From the NCBI GenBank assembly GCA_958450325.1, contig OY288251.1, positions 69,829,666 through 69,893,665 of the forward strand: a stretch of DNA of 64,000 nucleotides, given 5' to 3'. Below are positions 19,785 to 31,262 of the stretch, piece after piece. Numbering within the stretch: position 1 is the stretch's first letter; each line of letters starts with the position of its first letter. A program made the translations under genes and the position numbers. Source of the stretch: Agrostemma githago (taxonomy: Eukaryota; Streptophyta; Magnoliopsida; Caryophyllales; Caryophyllaceae). A model generated the notes under the pieces. That model worked only from the letters and a program-made list of their open reading frames with translations. It searched no databases and was not told the DNA's origin.

Positions 19785-21313
19785 ATGGCAAGTGCAGAGA
19801 AACCAATCGGAAGCCATGGATTTAGAAGCAAGCTAGAGCACGCCCTCTACAGCGGTGATAAGAAGCATGTTTTTGGTGGCTTAGTTATTATCACCGCCAT
19901 TTTTGGTGTTCCTTGGTACTATATGACTCGAGGTACGCTCTTTTTCTCTCTTCTTCTTCTTCTCTGTTCAATAATTGTGATCACGCATCTCTTTTGGTTT
20001 GGAGTTGGGACTTTTAGTGAAATTTCCATGTGGGTTTTGCTTTATATGCCTAGAATTGTTGGTTTTTGTATAGGGTTTATGGTAAAGATTTCATCTTTTA
20101 GGGAAAATTCCACGTGGGTAGAACTAAAATTGCATTTTATGAATTCCGAATTCGTATTGATGATGGATGATTGGGGGAATCTAGCTAGCATTCCCCAAAA
20201 GAACATTAAGAGAAAAAAGATTGTTTTATTGGAGACGATTTCAGATTGTTGGGAATTAGGCTTTCTTCATGTTGCCCCATTAAAATTAAGGGTTTATGTC
20301 ATGGTTTATCATGATTATGATGTATATTTGGAATCCTGGATTCGGCCCTTGATGGATGATGGAATTGTGGTTTGTAGTGGGGTCGATTTCTTGGAGTGAA
20401 GTGTGTATGGTTGCTATGGTAGTGGGAATTGAGTTATGAATAAGGTTGGTTGTAGTTTGAAATCTTCGAGGATTGTAATTTGCTTATTTGGATGTGGCCT
20501 TGTATTAGTAGGGGTTGAATTAGTATTCGATTTTCTTGAGTTGAGATTGGGAGCTTTGTTAAAGATTTCAAGTAGGGGAAGCCACGAATCTTCTCATTTC
20601 GTAAATCAACAAATGAATGAGTGCTATTAGTTTTTGCCATATGGATGCCGATTAGAGGTAAATTATTCTGTTGATTGTGGGAGGAGACAGTTGGAGAGAA
20701 GTACAAAAGAGAAGAAAGAGAAGATTCGTGCATTGTTATACTTACTTGTGTTCTCGTGCTTTGATATCCCTCATGTCATGTGGAGTGAATGATGGTGATG
20801 CTTTAAACATATCATCAAGAAGACTAGAACTACTATGTCACGGTTAACTTTAAGTTTGCCATAAGATTTGCAATTGGAAGATCTCTAAGTTTGCGTGTGG
20901 AGGACCTCTACACTCTCACGGTATTGGAGCCATGTTATCGGGGATAAAAGAAGCAAGATTATAAGGTAGTAGATATATTAGTGATAGTGGATAGAAGTAG
21001 ATGGAGATATGCTTATAGTTATACTAAGACCCTCACGTGAAAATTACATTCCCGTGTACTGCAAATTACTTGGATGGGATCTTAACAACTGAAAATTACA
21101 TTCCCGTGTACTGCAACACGCATTATTTGCTGTAACACCGTGATATGCACTAACGTAGTTGTCTTTGTGTTATAATCATCTCTATTTTAATGTATGCCAA
21201 GTTTCATTGTCTTTTATTTTTATGAAGGTTCAAAACAGCAGTCTCATCAGGACTACCTGGAAAAAGCTGACAAAGCTAGAAGCGAACGCCTTTCTTCATC
21301 TCCACCTAAATGA
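19785..21313 (+). CDS. Conserved small plant membrane protein, 77 aa
   Basis: Two exons: 19785-19932 (donor GTACGC) and 21228-21313 (acceptor ATGAAG), joined inside a Gly codon. The protein starts MASAEKPIGSHGFRSKLEHA. It has one membrane-spanning segment at about 30-47 (GGLVIITAIFGVPWYYM) and a charged C-terminal tail with DYLEKADKARSERL, ending SSPPK. I recognise it as a conserved single-pass protein of unknown function found across plants; I know no assigned role. The 1.3 kb intron holds a 27-bp direct repeat (gaaaattacattcccgtgta at about 21038 and 21091). The 261-aa ORF seen here comes from reading into the intron. Confidence 0.8.
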
Positions 21314-22156
21314 TTGCACTGATATCATACGTTCAAAGCCGATGAATGCTGATGAGCCAGATGGACTTCAACATATGGGACAAATTTTCTTTCGTTTTTA
21401 AATCTTCGGTTGCAGTTTTACCGTTCTTTGAAGCCTATGAAAGTTTAGGTTTGAGACACTTTGTATGAAAAAAATAAAAAATTGTCACAGAGTACTCCGT
21501 CTGTTTTGTGAAAGCCTGCTAGAATTCTAGATATTTGCAGTTCAGCTTAATACAGAGTACTTCGTAGCCCATACTAGTGTATTTTTTTCGTGCCTAACAA
21601 TGGAGAAAAACAAAAGCATCAGTGATCCAATTTTATATTTCCCTTCTCCTTCCATTCTCCTCGTGCGTATTATACAGTATCAATTCGGAGTACATACCAT
21701 GGTGAACTTGAAAGATGCAACTTTTGACTGAAAAAAGTCAGGTTAACAGAGGAACAGTTTTCCCACAGATTCAGAACTTCATTTGAATGCAAAAATGATT
21801 TCAGATGTAGTTTAGTAGTTTGATGCCTGATCAGTAATCGTAATCACTACATTGCAGAGATACCTTGCGATTTTAATGTAGAATGTTCACGTCCATGCTG
21901 TTTTGTAAGTCGTCATCTAGAGGTTTCCAAGCAGAATGTTAAAAGCCTCACAGGCATCAAATTATCAGAGAATTAATGTTTACAACTTTCCTGCAGATAA
22001 TATATTTTCGAATCAGGTATACAATGTAATCAATGTGGTGCTTACTGCTTAGACATCGTAATCAATGTGGTGCTTAGACATAGGCTAGCCGGTTTACATA
22101 ATACTACAAAAAAATAATAGTACTCCGTAATTGGTAGTCGAGGGGAAAAGCCCAAA
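21314..22156. other. Intergenic region between convergent small genes
   Basis: Contains the two 3' UTRs. A short direct repeat, gtaatcaatgtggtgctta, occurs at about 22026 and 22060. Several TACTCCG-type words suggest decayed MITE ends (21490-21570). No gene seen. Confidence 0.4.
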
Positions 22157-22453
22157 TCAGAAGAGTTTCAATTTTCCTTTGGCGAAAGTATCTTTGTGAT
22201 GCTTGAGGAGACACAACTCTCTCTCCGTTCCCAGTAACCCAGAACAGAAGTCATTTGATCCTAGAGTGACTGCAAAATAGAGGTAGACAGTGCAGAGTAT
22301 AACCAGAAGAACAAGCGCCGCCAAAAGGAAGCGATGTCTCTGAACAAGAGCCGCGCAGCTCATGTCATTCTGTGCAAACTTTCTGAATGACGGAGATAGC
22401 AATCCACCCTGAGATCGTCTATGAGGTGACGATACCACATTATCAAGACCCAT
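22157..22453 (-). CDS. Small single-pass membrane protein, 98 aa
   Basis: A single coding exon, MGLDNVVSSPHRRSQGG... to ...GKLKLF. One hydrophobic segment lies at about 43-65 (FLLAALVLLVILCTVYLYF) after a basic, serine-rich N-terminus; the C-terminal part has CSGLLGTERELCLLKHH. This looks like a conserved plant family of unknown function, possibly a type II protein of the secretory pathway, but nothing more specific can be read. A splice acceptor (TTTGCAG) sits at 22495, 41 bases before the ATG. A matching donor (ATCAG|GTATG) at 24735 would place a non-coding first exon at about 24736-24890, making a 2.2 kb 5' UTR intron. Confidence 0.75.
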   Translation of the reverse strand: MGLDNVVSSPHRRSQGGLLSPSFRKFAQNDMSCAALVQRHRFLLAALVLLVILCTVYLYFAVTLGSNDFCSGLLGTERELCLLKHHKDTFAKGKLKLF

Positions 22454-24735
22454 GGTTGGTACACCACTCCACTTTCAGTCAACCCTGCAAAGGCACACCA
22501 TATTGTTGTTTAGTCAAAGACAACCACAGGTGGACCCGGAAATTTTTGTTTAGGGTGTCATTTGAATGTTTCCGACATTATTATATAAACAAAAGCAAAC
22601 TGCTAAAAAGAGTTATGTTGTACATCATCCTGTGACCCCGTGTGCTTAACATGGATTCACCGATGACATGAACATGAAGCAGAGAAGAGGAAAACAAGCA
22701 AACAAAGTCCAAAACAGCTTCAAGTTTCCCATTACTTGCTACTACGTCGAGCAAAGACTTAATGATCATGGAAGACGGACAGAAAGCATAAAAATTACTC
22801 CGTACATGACAAGGCAAGCATTCGACTCCTCAAATATTTCCAGAAAATATAGTGATGGAGATGACAAATCAGTTTTGCCCAGACATTTTAATCAAAAAAA
22901 CTAACAGGTCCAGATGATAGTTTAAGGGAATGAGACGGGTTTACTTGAAAGATCATCTAATAATGTAGCTAGCCATCATTTACACAGCCATCTTCTCTTC
23001 TATGTGTCAACATAATAGTATCAGTATGCCCACTTGCTTACACTGAACACGTGTCATGCACTCATGCATATGTTACTTTCTGACACTTCATATTACTTCG
23101 CTGCTCGCATATTCATATCCAGTGTCAACACTCAGACATGAAAATGACACTTGGACATTTTATTTTCAGTGAGAACATGAACATTTTCTACCAATAGCCA
23201 TGCCTGTGAGACGGTGATACTTCTAACCGGGTGTGTGTTACGTATGACATAATGCTGCCTTAAAACATTTGCACGAAAAGGTACGCAAGCAAAACTACTG
23301 GCATTGAAGACAAGGTGAAAGAGCTCTGAATATGAGGCAACTATGTAATGCAAAGATTATTACCATAAAACAAAGTTGGTAAGGCCTATAAGGCATGCAC
23401 AATGGTTGGAAACTTTGATAAAGATTTAACAATTACTCCGTAACGTCTACAATGGTAGGAAACTTTGTTAAGGATTTAACCATTAACATCTTGAGGAACA
23501 TATCTATTAAATGCACTTGTATCATAAATGAAGAGAACCTCGGCCCTCGAGCATTCCAACACCCACAACCACAACCACAACCATCACCTAGTCGTTCGCT
23601 AAGTCTGGGTACACATAAATCACATTAATTTATGTGGGCAATCTTCTTCACCTTTATGATCACAGCCAATAAAACACAAGCACACTAAATTTTGTTCCTC
23701 TAATTGTGGGCAAAAGGATTTGCAACTTGCAAATCTAAAAGGGTAACTTGAAGCGGAAGGGTTGTGATTTCAAGTCATGCATATCACCTCTCGACACCTT
23801 TACCAGCAAAGTTAAGTGACATGGGGTTCAATCACACCACATAATTTTAAGTACTGGCCATTATATAAAGGCCGTATGCTTGATACTTACCCAACATAGT
23901 TTATAAATGATCAATCCAAGGCTTACAGATAAACATGAGTCACACTACCACGATAAAACCGCAACACAATGCTGTTATTACATGGCAAAGCAATATTTTT
24001 TTTCAATTAAAAACTGCAGAAACTTCAAATAAAAATACTCCATTCAAATCGGAATTATCTTACCTGTTTCCTTTTCAAAATTATCTTATACCCCACTTTT
24101 ATACCCTTCATTAATACTCTATTCAATACTACAAGCTTGTGATGCACGATGTATCAGCCACTTAGATAGATAATGAAAAACCGTTTCCTATTCCGTAGGC
24201 ATCATGTTTTTGGTCCTATCTACGCTACTTGACCACGGATAATTTGTGATCCTTTACCAATAATTTATTCATTACTTGCCATCTTTCTCATCTTGTGTAC
24301 CCCCAAATGTACCTTTATTAATACTCTATTCACGCCTTAATTCCGACTCGGATGGTATCAAAAATTCAAGAAATTCCGACATTTCTAGATCTGGTATAGG
24401 TACAAGATCCAGTATCCACCATGACGACAATTACACTGAAACCCACAAGCCCGCCATTGACGAGAGCCCTCGAGAAATTCGAGTAACGTCAAAATGTACC
24501 AGTAAAAGATCAGCTACTATTTCAAGTCACCCTACAATATATCAAATGTATGCCGTGATATCATATCGTATAAGATCTGGTACTTAGTTGAATTAAACAG
24601 CCGAAAATAGAACCCTAAATCGTGAGAAACAGACATTCTGGATTCAATTTAACAGAGATAACGGAAGCGCAATTGAAATCAAACGCCCAATCGAAGAAAA
24701 TAAATTGGAATAATAGGAGAGAAAAGAGGGCATAC

Positions 24736-24890
24736 CTGATTGAATTGGAATTGGAATTGGAATTGGAATTGGAATTGAATGGGATGGAAATTGGGGGATT
24801 TGGCGGTGCTAGGTTTAGTGACTTAATTGCATTTAAGGAAAGGAAAGTAAAAAGGTTGAGAAAATGTGAATGGTGAGATGGAACCAAACC
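24736..24890 (-). other. Probable non-coding first exon of the 98-aa membrane-protein gene
   Basis: On the minus strand this stretch ends in ATCAG|GTATG, a good donor, and pairs with the acceptor at 22495. A hexanucleotide repeat (ggaatt, about five copies, plus-strand 24745-24779) ends just before the donor. There is no transcript evidence. Confidence 0.45.
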
Positions 24891-25443
24891 AAACCCGATC
24901 GATCACCGTCTCTGGCTTTTCCAGTTCTCAATAGGTGGATATATGGAGTATGGACTATGGAGTAATTTGGCCTTTATTTATGGGAAAAAAAACGGTTCAA
25001 ATGAATATCATCTCTTGCGACTTTAGCAACTACGAGTAAAATCATGTTTTTTTGGACTTATATTTTATTAATTTTAGTTCAGTTCAGCTCCAGGAGGTAT
25101 ATTTTGTCTCTATATTTCAGTCAGTTTCAATTAAATTAAATTCAGTTAAGTTCAGTCAGTTTCAGTCCAAAAGAACCTGGCCTAAGTAGTTGGTGTTACT
25201 AATGAATCGATTTTGTATTTTGAGAGGTTTTAATCGTGATATCGAGATTTTTTATGTACACGTAGTAAAAGTGTTATGAATGGTATTTTGATTGGATTCT
25301 TTGTCTCGTGGATTAAATTCATTCATAATTTTGTTTAATTGTCATGTTTTCGTCCGAGTAGTAGTGGAATACTCAATAGAAAAAGATATCGTCTTTTTAC
25401 CCTGTCAAGCTACGTACTATACAAGAATAAAAGATACAAAGTA

Positions 25444-25640
25444 CTCCCTCCGAGTTCCTATTATTGTCTCAAAAGTTTTGGGTGAAAATTAAGGAAGAAG
25501 AAATGAGTAGCTCAAAAAAAAAGGAAGGGAGAGAAATGAGAGAGTGATTCCACACACTGATGGCCTAAAAAAGAAAGTGAGACAAAAATCAAGCTCAATC
25601 CAAAAATGAAAGTGAGACAATAATAGAAACTCGGAGGGAG
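25444..25640. mobile_element. Stowaway-type MITE, 197 bp
   Basis: The ends CTCCCTCCGAGTTCCTATTA and, inverted, CTCCCTCCGAGTTTCTATTA continue into TTGTCTCA with one mismatch. TA flanks both sides (25442-25443, 25641-25642). No coding capacity. Confidence 0.88.
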
Positions 25641-25811
25641 TATGATTTTTCAAGTTTATATGATTTGTGATTAATGTAAACATTTGAATCTAAACTATAA
25701 GTATATAATCTTTTATGAGTTTGTCGATTGAAGTAACTCATCATATCATTTTTTTTTTGCCAGCCATACAAACCCACCTCATCATATCATAATTGTAGGT
25801 GTATATATATA

Positions 25812-25952
25812 CTTTCTCCGATTTTTATTTATCTTCTTTGTTTTCTTATTGGATTGAAATACCATTTATTCCCTATTTCTATTTTGGGTCATCAACATGT
25901 GGTCTAGAATTATCCTTACATTTTTCTATCGTCATTTTAAAATCGGAGGGAG
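25812..25952. mobile_element. Stowaway-type MITE, 141 bp, internally deleted
   Basis: Starts CTTTCTCCGATTTTTATTTA and ends AAAATCGGAGGGAG, flanked by TA. The interior (tctattttgggtcatcaaca) matches the longer copy at 52099-52305; this copy lacks part of it. Confidence 0.82.
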
Positions 25953-26649
25953 TATAATAGAGTGATGATATATACTCCGTACTCTATATACTGTAGTAAG
26001 TTTGTGGTGTAAATTTGCAGTCACTTGATAACACCGACCATAAGGGTCTATAACTATTCTATACAAGTATATCGCTACAAATCCTACCATTTTCTAAAAC
26101 GATATCATGTGTGAGACAATCTAATTTTGTGAAAAAGACAATTGATTTAATTATTACAGAGTAGTACAAAACAAACGATTACTACTTCCGCTTACAAAGT
26201 GACCGTTTCATACAATAATTAACGAAACATTTTAGGTAGGAGTCACTGAATCAATAACTAGTTGTTATATAAATGTAAATACATAGTAGTATATAATTAT
26301 CACAAATTGTAGTAGGAGTATGAATTAGTTGTGAGAAAGAAAGAGACAAAGTCATAAAGACCCTAGTTTTAAGGTTTTACTCCAAATCACACTCATCCTT
26401 AATTATTGAATTAATCTAATCATACCACCCTTCCCTTTAGACTCGCAACTTCTTTCTATTTCCATGCATGCCACCCATCATCATCATCATCATCACCACT
26501 TTATTTCCTTCATTTCTTTTGATTAACTACTCCTAGTAATTATATCCTACTGCATGAATTGACTCTCTTACATACAAGGTTAAAGGCACATACCCTTAAA
26601 TCACAAGGATTACTTTAAGATTAGAGGTACATTCAAGTGTTTGAATTAC

Positions 26650-29600
26650 ATGGCATGCATGAGATTGGGTTCTAAATCAGACACTTTGCGACGTGAAGGA
26701 CATTCTTGGTAATCTTTCTCATTTTATTTCTTTATTTACCTTTACGTTTATATATATATAATTCTTTTATTCACTCAATTTCACAATGTCGGATAATGAT
26801 TTATGTTCCCAAATCCTGTCGAGACTAAGACTATGATTCATCATATTGTTGTAGATTGTAGTATTTACGGTTATGTTTATGATTTTGAAATTGTTTTAAA
26901 CACACGATCTCATCATGTCCCGAAACAATGGCTCGTATTTAATTTATTTTTTGGGTTTGATAAGGTGTATTTTAGTCCGTAACATGCATTTTTCATTATA
27001 CTCGTAGTTCTTATTTTATTATGTGAAGTCTTTTCTAAAAAAATACTCCCTCTGATTTTTAATTATCTTCTCCTTTGACTTTTGGGTGAAAAATATGAGA
27101 GACAAATGTAGGGAGTAATTCTAGACCACATGAATAAAAGATAAATAAAAATCGGAGAGAGTAGTTACTCTAGTAAAAGACAATCTTACCCCGATTCTTT
27201 CGAAATACTCAAGTTTTTACGAATTAAGAAGGATGTATGTTTATTACTTAATTAGTACGTCACAAATTCTTGTATGAGACGGTCTCACGATAAATTTATC
27301 GTGAGACCTCTCACATACAAGGTAGTTATTTTTATTATTATTTTATTCTTATTAGTAGGTCTCACGATAAGTTACCGTGAGACGGTCTCATAAGAGACTA
27401 ACTGGTAGTACGTACTCCGTATATGTTTTTGTATTTTATTGATCATTCAAAACGAGCTGATATGGTAGAAAATATGATGATTATTCACGATGAATACAAT
27501 GAACTTGACTATGAACTCTCACTTTTGAAAATTTTCGAAACATTTAATCATAATTCAATGAATCATATTTTTCATCTTCATATCCTAACATAATAGTTTT
27601 TAAAAAAACGAATATTTTCAACACTAAATTAAAATTAATCGTAATTGTTTGTTAATTAATAATGACGTGCAATGTTTGTAGGCTATGTTCATCTGGTCTT
27701 GCAAGTGATGTTACCATTGAAGTTGGAGATACAACATTTCAACTACACAAGGTAAAAAAACTTACAAGTCGGTTTTACAGGAAAATATCACGACACCAAT
27801 TCATATGACAGACCGAGTATAATTACTTTTCATTTTCTTTAATATAAACCGTGGCTAGAGATTTTTTTTGTTTAGATGACGAGGGAACCCATAGCCACAA
27901 GTTCGCGCTTGCAGGGCCTGAGAGGCTGTGACCCTTGGGCTGGTGGCTACAAGTTTTTTTAACCATTTGGCAACACCCGTGACTAGATATTTGTTTCATA
28001 CTGATTACTACGGTATAAGATATTAAGACCGTCTTTCAAAAAAACTAATTTAACTAGTATTTTGTTCTTTTGTTTTGACCAGTTTCCATTAATCTCAAGA
28101 AGTGGACTACTAGAAAAACGCATAGGAGAGTTCAAAAGCGAAGATGGATCAAACTGCATCGTCAAACTGGACGACATACCAGGCGGACCAAAGGCCATTG
28201 AACTCGTTGCCAAATTCTGTTACGGGATGAAACTCGAAATCACACCCTTGAACGTAGTCATCCTGCGATGTGCAGGGGAATACCTCGAAATGACAGAAGA
28301 ATACGGTGAAGGAAACCTCATTGCACAAACCGAAGCCTTCTTAAGTGAAGTCTTCAACAGTTGGACCGACTCAATGCAAGCCCTCGAAACCTGCGAGCCA
28401 GTCCTCGACCACGCTGAGAAGGCGAATGTTGTCTCACGGTGCATCAACTCGTTGGCCATCAAGGCTTGTTCTGACCCGACCTTGTCTGGTTGGCCTGTGT
28501 CGTCTGGTCAGAGTAAGGGCTCTGTAGATAAACCGTTATGGAACGGGATTTCATTTTCTAAGAGATTGAACTCGACTGTCAACGACTGGTGGTACGAGGA
28601 CACGTCTTCACTTAATCTTCTGTTTTATAAACGGTTTATCAAAGCTGTCGAGGCGAGGGGGATGAAGCCAGAGAGGGTGACCGGTTCAATAATACACTAC
28701 GCGAATAAAAACATTCCTTTGATGAACAATGAGATCAGTCCTGTCAAAGAAATTGAAACAAGTTCGACACAGAACGTTAACGAGCCTTCAGAGTCGGATC
28801 AACGACACCTTTTGGAAGAAATAGTGAACATAGTCCCGACTCAAAAGGGTGTCACGCCGACTAAGTTCCTGCTCAAACTGCTGAAAACAGCAATGTCATT
28901 ACACGCGATCCCATCATGTGTCGAGAATTTGGAGAAACGGGTTGGGATGCAGTTAGATCAAGCGTCGTTGGTCGATTTATTAATCCCTAACACAAATCCG
29001 TCAGCAGAGACGACAATGTATGACTTGGACTGTTTTCAGAGGGTGGTTGATCATTTTATGCAGATGCAACTGAGTATGTCTGGAACGTCGTCTCCTATGA
29101 CAGTTGAAGAAACGGCTCACGTGGCTGATCCGACACAGGCTATCAGTTCGATGACAATGGTGGCTGAACTGTTGGACTCGTATCTTGCTGAGGTCGCGCC
29201 TGATGTTAATGTCAAGCCTCCTAAGTTCCAGTCTCTTGCTGCCGTCATTCCTGATTATGCTCGGACTCGTTATGATGGCTTTTACCACGCCATTGATATC
29301 TATCTCAAGGTATGCCCATATATTCACCTTAAGTATAATATTAGTCGCGTTCTTAATTTATTTCCAGCTTGGTTAAACGTGCAGGCGCATCCATGGTTGA
29401 CGGAATCAGAGAGGGAACAGATATGCAGGCTGATGAACTGCCAGAAACTGTCACTGGAAGCGAGCACACACGCGGCTCAGAACGAGAGACTACCTCTGCG
29501 AGTGATAGTCCAAGTCCTGTTCTTCGAGCAACTAAGACTGCGAACTCAGATCTCAGGGTGGTTCTTTGCACCACCGAGCAACTTCGACACCTCAACAAAC

Positions 29601-29930
29601 AGGAACCAGGAAGATGCAGACGAGAATGGACAGATGGTGGTGGTGGGAGATGTGAGAGAGCGTGTGAGTGAGCTGGAGAAGGAGTGTCTGACAATGAGAC
29701 GTGAAATCGAGAAGCTGGCTAAGAGTAAAAGAAGGTGGACCCTATTTTCGAAAATGTTTGCTAGGCCGAAAACAGCAGCAGCAGCAGCAAGGGTGAATAA
29801 ATGTGATGAAGTTAAAGCTTTTTTTGCAGCTAAAGCACAGAAAGAAGCTAATGTGATTACCATTCAGGAGAAAGTGCACGAGCGAGCCAAGACTATAATT
29901 GTCGATGAAAATGGCAACATCATCGGCTAA
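26650..29930 (+). CDS. BTB/POZ-NPH3 (NRL family) protein
   Basis: Four exons: 26650-26708, 27682-27751, 28083-29309, 29385-29930; 633 aa. Exon 1 gives MACMRLGSKSDTLRREGHSW, a typical NRL start. The BTB fold follows (GLASDVTIEVGDTTFQLHK, FPLISRSGLLEKRIGEF, KFCYGMKLEITPLNVV). The NPH3 domain begins at NDWWYEDTSSLNLLFYKRFI and includes HPWLTESEREQICRLMNCQK and NERLPLRVIVQVLFFEQL. A coiled coil (RVSELEKECLTMRREIEKL) and a lysine-rich tail close the protein. NRL proteins serve as substrate adaptors or scaffolds at the plasma membrane in phototropism and auxin responses; I cannot assign the subgroup. The last intron is only 75 bp and lacks a stop, so the raw ORF reads through it; homology (IYLK|AHPWL) shows it is spliced. 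Confidence 0.93.
27046..27161. mobile_element. Stowaway-type MITE in NPH3 intron 1
   Basis: CTCCCTCTGATTTTTAATTA at the left, AAAATCGGAGAGAG at the right, flanked by TA. It belongs to the family of 25812-25952 and 52099-52305, in the opposite internal orientation (ctagaccacatgaata). Confidence 0.78.
27271..27400. repeat. Inverted-repeat element with a perfect 26-bp palindrome
   Basis: 27282-27307 is a perfect palindrome (GTCTCACGATAAA followed by its complement). A second arm at about 27357-27396 repeats GGTCTCACGATAAG and ACCGTGAGACGGTCTCATA. The whole has MITE-like form inside NPH3 intron 1. The GAGACGGTCTCA word also occurs, decayed, elsewhere in the window (for example 5036 and 31583). 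Confidence 0.7.
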
Positions 29931-31262
29931 CTACGTTAGTGGGAGACATAACGTGAACATTGTCGTTTTAATTCATATTCTCTTTGTCTTGGTGAATTGT
30001 TATGTGCGACGATACTTACATGAATTCAGTCAGTTAATTTTGAGTATTACGGAGTATGTTTAGTAGGTTGATTTTAGTGAAGTCGTTAGGTATGTAGAGG
30101 TTTATTGATTCGTTTCTTAGCCTTGTTTGCTCGTAATTTTGAGGTAGATTGTTACATGGAGCTTATGTAGAAAATAATGACGTTTAATTTAGGATGCGAT
30201 CGAATGATGTATTCCAGTCGGTGATAGTGTTGTTTCAAATTTTATTTCGTTTTTTATTTTATTTTATTTTGTGTGGAGTATATATAGGTATATATAGGTA
30301 ACATGTGTGTTTAAAATGGTTGTAAAGCTCATTTTACATCATTAACACAGTATCTAATCAATAGTTTTAGTCATAATCGTCTTAATAATTGTTACTTTGT
30401 ACTCATATTACGTTACTAAGATTATTTTCATGATGATGCTTCTATCGTTTCTTTTGTACATACTAATTGAGAAAGAAATATCGAAGATATCGTCAAACTA
30501 GGTAGTGACTACTGACTATGAATAATATGTTATAGATTTATAGGTTCGAATCACTACACGTGTACACCCCTCTCTTGTAATGTGATTAAATATGTCTAAG
30601 ACAGTTCAAGTAAACCTGACAAAACTGAACTGATCTGAATAAGTCAACCCAAACCCGAACCCGACCCAACAAACGAACTAAAGACTCGAGTTTGACCCGT
30701 AATTTTAATTGACCCGAGCTAACCCGCAAACCCGAATACAACTTGAATCTGAAATATTCCAACCCGACCCAACCCGACCCGACCCAGAGTCAACCTGAAA
30801 GTAACCCGATCCGAATCTGACCCGTTTGATAGATAGGGTCAAGCAATGGATGCAAATTTGGAGCGAAGTCAAGGCCAAGTTGACCATCAACTCCACTCCA
30901 GTACTCCATCCCTTCCAATTTCACAACATTTCATCCTTCACAACCACGTAACTAACTGCAATTTTTTATTTGATGTTTGCTCTTATGAATCAAATGCAAC
31001 TTCTTCGTTTTGGTATAATCCTTTCTTCATTTTGATTATTACTGTGATGTGTAAAATTCGTACTCAACATTTTGGCGAAATAAAATAGTGCAATTGCCTA
31101 AACCCCACAAAACCCTAGTTTCAATTCTTTCAATTGTTCATCCCCAAATTAGATCATTGCAATCCACTACTAGACAAAGTACCCCATCAAATTCAAATTC
31201 AAATTCAACTTCGATTCATTGCAATTATCACAATCAATTTCATCTCCAAGAGTTAATCGAAA
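29931..31262. other. Intergenic region with a CCCGA/CCCAA-rich stretch
   Basis: NPH3 3' UTR, then a degenerate repeat of acccgaccc/aacccgaac words at about 30640-30830, then the probable 5' UTR of the CRM gene from about 31080. The ORFs at 30846-31309 have no family features. No further gene seen. Confidence 0.45.

Larger units (their letters stand above)
24891..26649. other. Intergenic region with MITEs, upstream of the NPH3 gene
   Basis: Divergent promoter region between the 98-aa gene (minus) and the NPH3 gene (plus). It holds two MITEs (25444-25640 and 25812-25952), cagttcagtcagttcag-like repeats near 25080-25160, and a (CAT)n run at 26478-26497 in the likely NPH3 5' UTR. No further gene seen. 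Confidence 0.5.

Noticed and set aside
19614..20399. 261-aa protein
   Set aside because: Only 19785-19932 is coding; the rest reads into an intron, shown by the donor and the in-frame second exon at 21228.
24276..24587. 103-aa plus-strand ORF
   Set aside because: It lies in the inferred 5' UTR intron of the minus-strand gene and shows no family features.
29369..29671. 100-113-aa ORFs on either strand within the NPH3 gene
   Set aside because: Shadows of the last NPH3 exon.
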